Assembly: GCF_006716565.1 (NCBI RefSeq)
Contig: NZ_VFPG01000001.1
Span: forward strand, 2,294,001-2,358,000
Length of the DNA stretch: 64,000 nt
Direction of reading: 5' to 3'
Origin: Nocardia bhagyanarayanae
GTDB taxonomy: Bacteria > Actinomycetota > Actinomycetes > Mycobacteriales > Mycobacteriaceae
The notes below the pieces were generated by a model. That model was given only the letters and a program-made list of their open reading frames with translations, was not told the DNA's origin and did not search any database. The position numbers were made by a program, and so were the translations under genes. Of this stretch, positions 47,072 to 54,497 are shown piece after piece. Each line of letters begins with the position of its first letter. Position 1 is the first letter of the stretch.

Positions 47072-48454
47072 CTACACGTCCACCCGTTGGGCGTCGATGA
47101 CCTCCCTGGCTCGCTGCCGCCACTCGCCAACGGCGCGACCGCTGTTGTTCAGCAGCGCCGAGTCGAATCGCTTGGCGCGCTTGGTGACCGTCAGCCCGAT
47201 GTAGGTGTTCGCGTTGGTGATGGCGGCGGTGGCGACCGCGCAGGCCTCGTCCACCTCGCCGGAGGCCAGCAGCGCGGTCGCGTGCTCGAAGCTCACCAAC
47301 GCGGGTTCCATCGTCTCGCTCGGGTCGTACAGCGAGATGGCCTGCGCCGCCGCGATCGCCGTCTCGTCGGGCTTACCGAGCCTGGCGTACCCGATGGCGC
47401 GGTAGAAGGCGAGCTTCTCCGGTCGGAACGAGAAGATGCCGATCGGCAGCTCCTCGGACGAGACGCTGTCCAGCGCCCGCGCGGATTTGTCGATGCAGTA
47501 GGCGAATTGGCGTTCGTCGCCGAGATCGGCGTGCGCGCGCGCCGCCATGCCCCAGAGCCAGGCGGCGGCCGCGCCGGTCGCCGGGTCCTCCGCGAGACGC
47601 GGATCGAGCAGGCGCAGCACTTCCCTCGGCTTGTCGCTGTAGGTGGGCAGGTAGGCGAGACCGGCGAGCGCGATGTCTTCCGAGTAGCGGTCGCCGATGT
47701 CCTGGGCCGCGTGGATCGCGGTGGTGTACCAGAGCCGTGCCTGGCCGAAATGACCTTCGTTGAACAAGATCTCGCCGACCACGTTGGCCAGCCGACCGGC
47801 CGTGCGCACCAGCCGGATCTGGTGGGGCGTGGCCTGGCGCTCACCGAGACAGGCGCGCACTGTGCGGAATTGGTCGAGCGTGCCCTGCAACAGCTCGTGC
47901 GGCGGCACCTGGACGACCTGCTTGCCCAGCGCCGCGGTGGATTCTTCCAGGAAACCGAGCCTGCGCTCGCTCATCGACCCGGCGTCCAGGGTCGCGAGCA
48001 TCCGCTCCGGTTCGCTTGCCAAGAGTTCGGCAGCGTGTCCCGCCAGACCTGCGCTGATGCAGGCCAGCATTTCCCGCCTTCTCACGTCGTCATCCTCGAC
48101 TTCCTCGTCGAGCCCGATCGGCGCCTGCCGAACCTCCGGTCCGGCCTGCGCTTTGTCCCTACCGAGCTTGATTGTCCGATCGAGCGCCGCGCTCGCATCG
48201 TCGGTGTGGCCTGCCGCTTCGCGACCCGCCTTGATCGCCCGCTCGAATCGCGTGACGACGACTGAATCGGCCTCGGACAGCACTCGATCGAGTAATCGAC
48301 GGCTTGCGGCGTGCATCCGGGTTGTCCGGCCGTTCTCCCACAAGACCACGGTGCGCGGGGTAACGCCCACCAAACGTGCGAACTCGTAACGACTTCGCTT
48401 CATCGCCGTGCGAAGGGCAAGCACGTCCTCGCCCGTCCAGTCGACCTCAACCAT
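47072..48454 (-). CDS. XRE-family transcriptional regulator with TPR-like C-terminal region
   Basis: A protein of 460 residues. Residues about 13-45 form an XRE-type helix-turn-helix (ALRTAMKRSRYEFARLVGVTPRTVVLWENG). The rest is alpha-helical with repeated helix pairs (residues about 215-440: ARLWYTTAIHAAQDIGDRYSEDIALAGL.., AAWLWGMAARAHADLGD.., LAFYRAIGYARLGKPDETAIAAAQA), which look like tetratricopeptide repeats. Such XRE-TPR regulators are common in Nocardia and Streptomyces and often sense a small partner. The ATG at 48454 has GAGGAAG 9 bases upstream on the minus strand. It converges on the NRPS operon and is divergent from two small genes at 48710 and 48903, which are the most likely targets or partners (inference). 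Confidence 0.8.
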   Translation of the reverse strand: MVEVDWTGEDVLALRTAMKRSRYEFARLVGVTPRTVVLWENGRTTRMHAASRRLLDRVLSEADSVVVTRFERAIKAGREAAGHTDDASAALDRTIKLGRDKAQAGPEVRQAPIGLDEEVEDDDVRRREMLACISAGLAGHAAELLASEPERMLATLDAGSMSERRLGFLEESTAALGKQVVQVPPHELLQGTLDQFRTVRACLGERQATPHQIRLVRTAGRLANVVGEILFNEGHFGQARLWYTTAIHAAQDIGDRYSEDIALAGLAYLPTYSDKPREVLRLLDPRLAEDPATGAAAAWLWGMAARAHADLGDERQFAYCIDKSARALDSVSSEELPIGIFSFRPEKLAFYRAIGYARLGKPDETAIAAAQAISLYDPSETMEPALVSFEHATALLASGEVDEACAVATAAITNANTYIGLTVTKRAKRFDSALLNNSGRAVGEWRQRAREVIDAQRVDV

Positions 48455-48709
48455 AGGACCCGCTTCCTCGCATCAGGCCGATTCACTCGAAAATTACTCG
48501 CATTTATCGCATTCCGGGCTGTTATGTACCCAATCGCAACCCGCACTCTGTATTCGCACCCGGCGCCGGGGTTGTGCCCAGACCCTATGGGGGCGCCCAC
48601 TCTCCGGAACCCGGCGCACGGTCCCGAGGCGGTCATGATCCAGCCGCTTCGAGCGCGGTTCCGCCGGCGCTCCCGGCGCCGGGTGCACTGAACTCCGCGG
48701 AGGTGGACG
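48455..48709. promoter_or_regulatory. Divergent promoter region between the XRE regulator and the small genes
   Basis: This 255-base spacer must hold promoters in both directions. It has an AT-rich patch at 48486-48545 (GAAAATTACTCGCATTTATCGC). A GGAGGTG site (48700-48706) precedes the ATG at 48710. I see no clear operator. Confidence 0.35.
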
Positions 48710-48898
48710 ATGAACGTACCGCATTCGGACTTGCGCGAACTGTGGCTTGTCCAAAGTCGAGACTGCGCAACAGAACCGCAGGTCTTGGACTACGACAAGG
48801 CGAGGTTCATCCTCTCCGTCCACGCCGGTCACGGCAGTGGCTGCCGCCAGTATCTAGCCGCCTCCGCCTACTGCTTCCGGCGCGCCGTAGACAAGTGA
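48710..48898 (+). CDS. Small protein of unknown function (62 aa)
   Basis: A short gene with good third-position G/C bias and a strong GGAGGTG ribosome site 3 bases before the ATG, so I take it as real. The product is soluble-looking, with three cysteines and the segment GHGSGCRQYLAASAYCFRRA near the C-terminus. It resembles no family I can name and is not an obvious DUF397 partner. It lies divergent from the XRE-TPR regulator and 4 bases before the next small gene, so the two are probably one transcript. Actinomycete XRE regulators often neighbour small partner proteins; that is only an analogy here. Confidence 0.55.
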   Translation: MNVPHSDLRELWLVQSRDCATEPQVLDYDKARFILSVHAGHGSGCRQYLAASAYCFRRAVDK

Positions 48899-48902
48899 TC
48901 CG

Positions 48903-49169
48903 ATGTACTCGACGCTGTCCATCCTGACCGGATGCGGTCTGGTCGTCTCCCTCATCGGCATCATCGGAACCTGCGTCGGCGACCCCCGCTCTGCCGCCGG
49001 ACACCGCGCTCCCGCAACACCTTTCACGGTCTCGGAAGCACACCGCGCAATGCAGCTGCACCGGGGTTGCCGAGCCGATGCTTGCGCCCGCAAAGGCGCC
49101 GCCTTCCGCACCTTGGTCGCGGCGGGCCGCATTGTCCCCGACACCCGCGCCGACGGTTATTCGATGTAG
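48903..49169 (+). CDS. Small Cys-containing protein with N-terminal membrane segment (88 aa)
   Basis: Starts 4 bases after the previous small gene, with no strong ribosome site, which suggests coupled translation. Residues 5-26 (LSILTGCGLVVSLIGIIGTCVG) form a membrane anchor or signal. The C-terminal half contains AMQLHRGCRADACARKGAAFRTLVAAGRIVPDT. The spacing HxxC-xxxx-C-xRKxAAxxTLVxAGxIVPD looks to me like a motif recurring in small proteins of Nocardia and mycobacteria, with no known role; that recognition is from memory. Codon use supports a real gene. Function unknown. Confidence 0.55.
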   Translation: MYSTLSILTGCGLVVSLIGIIGTCVGDPRSAAGHRAPATPFTVSEAHRAMQLHRGCRADACARKGAAFRTLVAAGRIVPDTRADGYSM

Positions 49170-49666
49170 CTCTAGAAAGGTCTGCGCGGCAACGGAAGTC
49201 GCCGGTTCTGGTGTCGGCGAGGCTCCCGATAGACCGCGCTGTTCGGAGAAAGTTCGCTGTCTGGAGATCCGTTGCGCGAATGAATCATAAGGCGTTCAAA
49301 TCTCCGCAGTGTGCATTCATTTCGGGATAGATGTCGATCCGAGCGAGGATCCGTCCGGATGGTCGACGGGCACCGTAAAAGTGTCGCTTGGCGGCACAGT
49401 CCGGTGGTACACCACAGTAGTTGCGGACCTGCCCTTGTTGGCCCAGCCGCCGCCCGCTCGGGTCATCGTGCGAGTATCAGCTGTCTACCTGATCGGAAGG
49501 AATCGATCTGTCGTGAACATGGGCATGGTTCTGGGCGACCGCCGCTCCCGCGCTTCGGCATGGGAGCAAGCCGTGCTGCCTCCTTCGTGATCGGCGGGTA
49601 GCCACGCCTGCTCCCCTTCGAAGCGTCGTCGGTCAGTGTCACCTTCGACCTTCACGGGAGCACCAC
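49170..49666. other. Long intergenic region, no convincing gene
   Basis: About 500 bases with weaker coding bias than the neighbours. The best open frame (GTG 49309 to 49590, 93 codons) has no ribosome binding site and an unremarkable product, so I leave it out as a gene. The methyltransferase ribosome site (GGGAG, 49655-49659) lies at the right end. Confidence 0.4.
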
Positions 49667-50845
49667 ATGTCCACGGTCAGCTGGACCGAGAATGGAACGA
49701 GACATACCGCCTGTTGGCGTTCGGAGAACGGGACTCCAGCGCCGGCCCGCATCGTTGTCATCGACGATCGCACTTCCGCCAATGTTGCCTTTCGACTCGC
49801 CCAGTCGGGCTCTGGTCTGCTGTGGCGAGGTGACTTCCACAACGCCCGGCAACTCTTGCGTGCCATGGACCGACGCCTCCAGAGGCGGCCGGATCCAGGG
49901 CACGGCGGCATCGACGCCCTTTTTCGCGCACACAGGGAGGCTCGCGCGCAACGAGCGGCGCTGCTCGGGAAAGTACTGATCGCGCTGGAGCGGGATCACT
50001 CGATCCGGCTGCGCCGAGCGCCTGACGGGCGTGCAGCATGCGAGCACGCGTATGGGAAGCCGGCGGATGACGCAGGGGAAGACTCCAGCGGAGTTACGCT
50101 CGTCTCGCTTCCCGAACTCCTCGGCGTCATCAGTGCCTACGAGTGGCACCGGAAGGGCATCGACATACCTGCTCTCGGCGCTCGGCTCCACCCCGCGTAC
50201 GGTGTCTTCGCTCCCACCCGGAACGAATACATCGATCTCGTTGCCCATGCGCCCTTTCCCGCAGGCGTCGCCCACCCCGTCGTGTTCGACATCGGCACCG
50301 GCACCGGGGTGCTCGCCGCCGTTCTCGCCCGGCGTGGCGCCGGAGAAGTGCTAGCGACCGACATCAACCCGCGTGCGGTGCGATGCGCGCGCGAGAACAT
50401 GCGGCGACTCGGTCTCCTCGGCCGGGTTCGAGTCGCCGAGGCCGATATGTGGCCTGGTGGCCGACAGCGTGCCGACCTGATCGTCTGCAACCCGCCATGG
50501 TTGCCCGGATGCCCCAGCTCTGCTTTGGAACTCGGGATCTATGACCCCGCGTCCGACGTGCTGAACCGCTTCCTCGGTGATCTCACAGCTCACCTGACAC
50601 CGCACGGCGAAGGGTGGTTGATTCTGTCGGACCTCGCCGAACACCTCGGCCTACGAACCCGGGACCAGCTCCTCGCCCGCATCTTCGACGCCGGCCTCGA
50701 GATCATCGCCAGATACGAGACAGCTCCTCACCACTCACGCGTCGCCGACCCGACCGACCCGCTTCACGCAGCCCGAACACGCGAGCGAACCGCTCTCTGG
50801 CGACTCGCTCCAACCCCGCAACCACCATTTCTCTCCCGTCGATAG
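49667..50845 (+). CDS. Class I SAM-dependent methyltransferase with NPPW motif
   Basis: A protein of 392 residues. The C-terminal half is a Rossmann-fold methyltransferase: motif I VFDIGTGTGVLAAVLARRG at about residues 206-224, the acidic ribose-binding position in VLATDINPRAV, and DLIVCNPPWLPG at about 271-282. NPPW/NPPY motifs are typical of enzymes methylating planar nitrogen in bases or glutamine side chains (PrmC, RlmG and related MTS-domain proteins). The first ~190 residues have no recognisable domain and may bind the substrate. The ATG at 49667 has GGGAG 7 bases upstream. It stands alone, followed by an 18-bp inverted repeat. The substrate is unknown; it need not modify the peptide product. 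Confidence 0.75.
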   Translation: MSTVSWTENGTRHTACWRSENGTPAPARIVVIDDRTSANVAFRLAQSGSGLLWRGDFHNARQLLRAMDRRLQRRPDPGHGGIDALFRAHREARAQRAALLGKVLIALERDHSIRLRRAPDGRAACEHAYGKPADDAGEDSSGVTLVSLPELLGVISAYEWHRKGIDIPALGARLHPAYGVFAPTRNEYIDLVAHAPFPAGVAHPVVFDIGTGTGVLAAVLARRGAGEVLATDINPRAVRCARENMRRLGLLGRVRVAEADMWPGGRQRADLIVCNPPWLPGCPSSALELGIYDPASDVLNRFLGDLTAHLTPHGEGWLILSDLAEHLGLRTRDQLLARIFDAGLEIIARYETAPHHSRVADPTDPLHAARTRERTALWRLAPTPQPPFLSRR

Positions 50846-50855
50846 AGAAACGGAT

Positions 50856-50915
50856 TCGACGGTAGTCATATGGTCGCTAGTTGATCTTCCAGCGCCACCA
50901 TATGACTCCCGTCGA
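50856..50915 (+). terminator. 18-bp inverted repeat after the methyltransferase gene
   Basis: TCGACGGTAGTCATATGG (50856-50873) and CCATATGACTCCCGTCGA (50898-50915) are inverted with one mismatch, around a 24-base loop. The position 11 bases after the stop codon suggests a transcription terminator, but the AT-rich core (CATATG) and large loop would also suit an operator. Confidence 0.45.
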
Positions 50916-50948
50916 TCGCACCGATCGCTGTCGCGCATGCTGGGCAGC

Positions 50949-51120
50949 GGAGTGGTGAACTCCGGCGGTCTCGTGGCGCTGGCCGTTACGAGTGGAGTGG
51001 TGGGCGCCGGCGGTCTCGTGGCGTTGGCCGTTACGAGTGGAGTGGTGGGCGCCGGCGGTCTCGTGGCGCTGGCCGTTACGAGTGGAGCGGTGGGCTCCGG
51101 TGGCCTCGTTGCCTCGGGCC
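50949..51120 (+). repeat. 45-bp tandem repeat, three full copies and one degenerate copy
   Basis: Units at 50949-50993, 50994-51038 and 51039-51083 differ by only a few bases; a fourth starts at 51084 and decays by about 51115. The unit is a multiple of three and stays open on both strands (a hydrophobic GGLVALAVTSGVVGA-type repeat forward, an HHSTRNGQRHETAGA-type repeat reverse). Neither frame has a good ribosome site. There are no unique spacers, so it is not a CRISPR array. It sits 170 bases upstream of the serine hydrolase. Confidence 0.85.
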
Positions 51121-51276
51121 GTCAGCAATGGCGCGTGGTCATCGGTGGCTCTCGCCGCTCCGCCGTCATCAGCGGACCATGGGTGCCGGAGCTGGGGCTG
51201 GTCCGGCGTGGATTTGGTCTCCCGGGCTGAGGGGAAAATCGGGGTGGTCCCCGATGCGGGGGAGGTCCGCGGTGCC

Positions 51277-51282
51277 TACCGT
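51277..51282 (+). promoter_or_regulatory. Candidate -10 element for a leaderless transcript
   Basis: TACCGT fits the actinobacterial TANNNT -10 pattern and ends 6 bases before the ATG at 51289, so transcription would begin at or beside the start codon. This would explain the absence of a properly spaced ribosome site. Confidence 0.3.
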
Positions 51283-51288
51283 CGAGGT

Positions 51289-52416
51289 ATGCGTCTCGTA
51301 CCGATCGTCGTGACCGTTTCCGCAGTGGCCTTGCTGGCCGGCGGGTGCGCGGCGGAGAGCGCGACGGAGTCGGCGGGAGTCTCGGATGCTCGCGTCGTCG
51401 CGGTGCAGGAGGACATCGATCGAGTGGTCGGGGCGGGGGTTACCGGGGCGATCGCGACGGTGACCGAGAACGGCGAGACCGTGGTCCGTACGGCCGGGGT
51501 GGCGGACATCGGCACGGACGCGCCGATCCCGACACAACCCGCGCAACAGACCCGCGTCGGCAGCGTCACCAAGACGTTCACCAGCGCGCTGGTGCTGCAA
51601 CTGGTCGCGGAGGAGAAGGTGCGCCTCGACGAACCGATCGACACATACCTGCCCGGCCTGCTGCGCGGCGACGGCATCGATGGAGGCGCGATCACCGTCC
51701 GGCAGATCCTGCGCCACCAGAGCGGTCTGCCGGACTTCGCGGACGACCCGCGCGCCGACGAATACCGCGCGGGAGTCGAGAACCGCACGATGACGCCGGC
51801 GGAAGCCATCGCGATCGTCAACGGTGGGCGGGGGGAGTTCGCGCCGGGCGAGCGCTATGGGTACAGCAATGCGAACTATCTGGTCGCCGGGATGCTGATC
51901 GAGCGAGTGACCGGAGCTCCGTACGCCGAGGAGCTGGAACGGCGCATCCTGAAACCCCTCGGGCTGGCCGACACCTACCTGCCCGGCCCTGGCGAGCGCG
52001 ACATCCGTGGCCCGCACCCCGCGGGTTACGCCACCCTGGACGGCGTCGTCACGGACGTCTCCCGCATCGAGCCGTCGATCCCGTGGGCGGCGGGCGGCCT
52101 GGTCTCCTCGGGCACGGACCTGAACCGCTTCTACGGCGCCCTGCTTGCGGGCCGGGTGTTGGAGGCCGCGGAACTCCAGCAGATGCGCGACGGTGTGCCA
52201 ATCGACCCGGAGTCGGGAACGGCCTACGGACTCGGCCTCGGCTCTATCCGATTACCTTGTGGTGCAGAATATTTCGGCCACAGCGGCGGAATCCACGGCT
52301 ACAATACCGTATCCGGCGCGACCGTCGACGGTCGCGCGATCACCGTAGCCCTCACCAAGGCGCCCGAGACCGAACCCGACCTCATCGGCATGCTCGAACA
52401 CGCACTGTGCCCGTAA
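51289..52416 (+). CDS. Lipoprotein serine hydrolase, beta-lactamase/DD-peptidase fold
   Basis: A protein of 375 residues. The N-terminus is a lipoprotein signal (hydrophobic residues 4-17, then AGGC with Cys20 as the probable lipid anchor), so it acts outside the membrane. Catalytic motifs of the class C beta-lactamase / D-alanyl-D-alanine carboxypeptidase superfamily are in place: S92-V-T-K95 with the nucleophile, Y192-S-N194, and H331-S-G-G replacing KTG. Length is normal for the stand-alone domain. Likely substrates are peptidoglycan peptides, D-amino-acid peptides or esters; sequence alone does not decide. The start at 51289 is chosen because the signal peptide begins there. The gene ends 24 bases from the convergent oxygenase gene. 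Confidence 0.8.
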   Translation: MRLVPIVVTVSAVALLAGGCAAESATESAGVSDARVVAVQEDIDRVVGAGVTGAIATVTENGETVVRTAGVADIGTDAPIPTQPAQQTRVGSVTKTFTSALVLQLVAEEKVRLDEPIDTYLPGLLRGDGIDGGAITVRQILRHQSGLPDFADDPRADEYRAGVENRTMTPAEAIAIVNGGRGEFAPGERYGYSNANYLVAGMLIERVTGAPYAEELERRILKPLGLADTYLPGPGERDIRGPHPAGYATLDGVVTDVSRIEPSIPWAAGGLVSSGTDLNRFYGALLAGRVLEAAELQQMRDGVPIDPESGTAYGLGLGSIRLPCGAEYFGHSGGIHGYNTVSGATVDGRAITVALTKAPETEPDLIGMLEHALCP

Positions 52417-52440
52417 GGCTCGGCCGAACCCCGGCAGTCC

Positions 52441-53349
52441 TCAGACGAGGTTCTTCTCCTTGCGGATCCTGCGACGCAGATCGGCCATCAGCGCGTGGCT
52501 GCCACTGTGCCGAAGGAACCGCGGGATGAACCGGTTGACGAAGCCGACGAACACGAACAGGTGCTCGAAGCGGCGCTGATCGGCGGCCGTCCACTCCAGC
52601 CGCATCTGCTCGCGGAAGTACGGCGCGAGGAAGCCGATCGTCAAGAACTTCAACAGGTTCCGGAACGGCAGACGTAAGTACCAGTGGATCATGCGCAGGT
52701 TCAGCAGGTCGTCGACGTAGGCGCGCACGTAGTCGTCGAGGACGGCCTGGCGGCAGGCCTCGTTCCAGTAGACGTCGAACTCGGCGCGCGTCTTGGGCCA
52801 CATGTCCTCGGTGACCTGAAGCGTGGTGCCAAGAGTCGAGGACGAGGCGTAGAAGGCTTCGGCCTGCTCGTCGTTCATCTTGCCTTGGAGCAGCTGGTAG
52901 GTGTCCTCGAAGCCGATGTACAGGCATGCCGCGACCCACAATTGGAGGTTGCGGTCGAAGGCGTTGTACTTCACCGGCGCCCCGGGCTCGGACCGCACGT
53001 GGCGGTGCACCGAGTCGACCGCCTTGCGATAGGCCATGCGCTCTTCCTCGGTGCCCAGGATCGCCACCGCCAGGTACTGGGTGGTGGTGCGGGCGCGCTT
53101 CCACGGACGCTTCATCAGCGCACCGGATTCCACCTTGCTCTCCGCGACGCCGTAACCCACTCCGGGCCTTGCCATTTGCATCGCCACGTTGGCAGCCGCG
53201 CCGGCGAAGGACCAGAAGTCCAGCGCGTCGGACAGTCTGATCGGCCGCTTGGTGAACGGACGGTGCGCGGAGCTTATCGGGATGCGCGTCTGCTCCTTGG
53301 TCAGTGGCGCCGGTTCGTTCTGGTGCGAGGAGTGGGCGACCGCGGTCAT
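52441..53349 (-). CDS. MpaB-family oxygenase (DUF2236)
   Basis: A protein of 302 residues with the hallmarks of the MpaB / latex-clearing-protein family of b-type haem oxygenases: a KRPWKRARTTTQYLAVAILGTEEERMAYRKAVDSVHRHVR block with the candidate haem-ligand histidine, then YNAFDRNLQLWVAACLYIGFED. Family members catalyse oxidative cleavage or related oxidations of lipids and polyisoprenoids, mostly uncharacterised in actinomycetes. The start ATG at 53349 is preferred over the upstream one at 53388 because GGAAGGA lies 6 bases in front of it on the minus strand. A small ATCGGT-N10-ACCGAT dyad overlaps the upstream region. The gene converges with the serine hydrolase and is divergent from the small membrane protein pair. 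Confidence 0.75.
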   Translation of the reverse strand: MTAVAHSSHQNEPAPLTKEQTRIPISSAHRPFTKRPIRLSDALDFWSFAGAAANVAMQMARPGVGYGVAESKVESGALMKRPWKRARTTTQYLAVAILGTEEERMAYRKAVDSVHRHVRSEPGAPVKYNAFDRNLQLWVAACLYIGFEDTYQLLQGKMNDEQAEAFYASSSTLGTTLQVTEDMWPKTRAEFDVYWNEACRQAVLDDYVRAYVDDLLNLRMIHWYLRLPFRNLLKFLTIGFLAPYFREQMRLEWTAADQRRFEHLFVFVGFVNRFIPRFLRHSGSHALMADLRRRIRKEKNLV

Positions 53350-53386
53350 CGGAGTCCTTCCGTCGGGTTCCCGGGTGTGATCACCC

Positions 53387-53408
53387 ATCGGTCGATTATG
53401 TTACCGAT
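53387..53408. promoter_or_regulatory. Dyad upstream of the oxygenase gene, possible operator
   Basis: ATCGGT (53387-53392) and ACCGAT (53403-53408) form an inverted pair 10 bases apart, about 38 bases before the oxygenase start. The arm length and spacing suit a TetR-type operator, but no regulator gene is adjacent. Confidence 0.3.
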
Positions 53409-53664
53409 CATTCTGCATGACAAGGCTGCGCCATGCTCGGGATTTGCCCAGTTTCGCGGCGCTGCGAGACCGTAGAAGTGTGGTCGTGTTCTGAACAGGA
53501 ATATCGGCGAAAAGCTTCCGTCCCGGCGTGAATCGTGCGTAACATACGGGACCATGCCGGACCGGATCTCAGCGGTCGGGTACGCCCGCGACGTCGCGAT
53601 CTCCATCGGTGCGCGCGGGTGACCTCGATCGGGTGCGGCCGGTGCAGGAAAGGATGCGACGTAC
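53409..53664. other. Intergenic region upstream of the small membrane pair
   Basis: About 255 bases without a convincing gene. It should hold the promoter for the genes at 53665. AGGAAAGGA (53646-53654) is the ribosome site of the first small gene. Confidence 0.35.
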
Positions 53665-53889
53665 ATGCTCAAGAGGCTGGATCGAATATTCAGCTACGAG
53701 ATGAAGGTCTCCGAGTTCCTCGGGACGTTCATCATCCTCGGAATCCCGTACGTGCTCGTCGGAGTCGTCTGGACGCTGACTCACACGAGTCATCTGCGTG
53801 AGATGCACGGCATCGACGTGGTGATCTCGTTCCTCGGATCGATCGTGTGCTGGCCGGTGCTCACCTTCTCGAATGTGTGCATGACCTGA
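53665..53889 (+). CDS. Small membrane protein, first of a coupled pair (74 aa)
   Basis: Two hydrophobic segments (about residues 17-38, FLGTFIILGIPYVLVGVVWTL, and 51-70, VVISFLGSIVCWPVLTFSNV) suggest a two-pass inner-membrane protein. AGGAAAGGA precedes the ATG by 10 bases. The stop overlaps the start of the next gene (TGATG), the usual sign of coupled translation and of joint function. I recognise no family. It lies 609 bases before the mce operon, in the same direction. Confidence 0.55.
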   Translation: MLKRLDRIFSYEMKVSEFLGTFIILGIPYVLVGVVWTLTHTSHLREMHGIDVVISFLGSIVCWPVLTFSNVCMT

Positions 53890-54077
53890 TGATGATCCTG
53901 GTGTGGCTCATCGACATCCTGGTGATCGGCGTCAAGGTCCTCGGTGGGCGGATGAAAGTGAATCCGTTTCTGCGCTATGGGCTTTGGCTCGCAGTGCTGA
54001 GTGTCGTCGCCGCGGGCGTCGCCGTCGTCGGCTACGGGCTGGTTGAGTTGCGGCACTTCCTCGGCGAACCGGCGTGA
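53889..54077 (+). CDS. Small membrane protein, second of a coupled pair (62 aa)
   Basis: Starts inside the previous stop codon (TGATG; a second ATG follows at 53892). Two membrane segments: residues 2-16 (MILVWLIDILVIGVK) and about 29-50 (LWLAVLSVVAAGVAVVGYGL), separated by a short basic loop (GGRMKVNPFLRYG). It is of similar size to its neighbour, and the two may form a hetero-oligomer (inference). An earlier in-frame start at 53847 would overlap the first gene by more than 40 bases and is not favoured. Function unknown. Confidence 0.55.
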   Translation: MMILVWLIDILVIGVKVLGGRMKVNPFLRYGLWLAVLSVVAAGVAVVGYGLVELRHFLGEPA

Positions 54078-54497
54078 GCGGGTTTACCTGCTCGGGGTGT
54101 GGTTCTCTGCGTGAGTACCTGCCAACGGATAAGACCGGGTTGCTCGTGCGCCGTCTACGCATATGGGCACCTGCTCGGCGCTGACCGGACGTGACGTAGA
54201 TGGGTGTCCGGAATATGTGACTGTCTGGTCACTTGCCTGGCGTCGCGTGTCTGATATGGGCACGGAAGTACGGCGATCACTTCGACTTCTTCGCAGGTGA
54301 ACGGCCTGCTCGGTAATCGAAGCCAGCTCATCCCATGACAGCATTGCTTCGTAATTTGTTGAGAATTTCTATTCACATGTGACTTGTGTCGCTCGCTATC
54401 CCCGTGCGACACTTCACACGCTCCGCGCCCTCGAGGGGGTCACCGTTGACGGTCGGCGAAGTGAGCGAAATGAAGGCCGAGAAAGGACTCGGGCAGC
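54078..54497 (+). promoter_or_regulatory. Upstream region of the mce operon
   Basis: A 420-base gap of lowered GC content with no convincing gene. Its right part (54340-54420) is AT-rich and holds two symmetric elements listed separately, so it probably contains the mce promoter. An AAAGGA at 54482-54487 is a rather distant ribosome site for the GTG at 54498. Confidence 0.5.
54373..54412. promoter_or_regulatory. Two palindromic elements in the mce promoter region
   Basis: TCACATGTGA (54373-54382) is a perfect 10-bp palindrome. Just after it, GTGTCGC (54386-54392) and GCGACAC (54406-54412) form a 7-bp inverted repeat with a 13-base gap. Both look like regulator binding sites; mce operons are commonly controlled by FadR/GntR- or TetR-type repressors, though none is encoded here. 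Confidence 0.4.

Noticed and set aside
48710..48898. DUF397-type partner of the XRE regulator
   Set aside because: The WRKSSYS / C-V-E-V-A pattern of DUF397 proteins is absent, so the name is not used.
49309..49590. 93-codon open frame between the small genes and the methyltransferase
   Set aside because: GTG start without a ribosome site, mediocre codon bias and no recognisable feature.
50949..51120. CRISPR array
   Set aside because: The 45-bp units are directly abutting copies without unique spacers and no cas-like gene is present.
50937..51230. Forward gene encoding the GGLVALAVTS repeat protein (97 codons)
   Set aside because: No ribosome site, and the frame is open only because the repeat unit is a multiple of three; the reverse strand is equally open.
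53350..53388. Earlier start for the MpaB-like oxygenase at 53388
   Set aside because: No ribosome site precedes it; GGAAGGA is placed correctly for the ATG at 53349.
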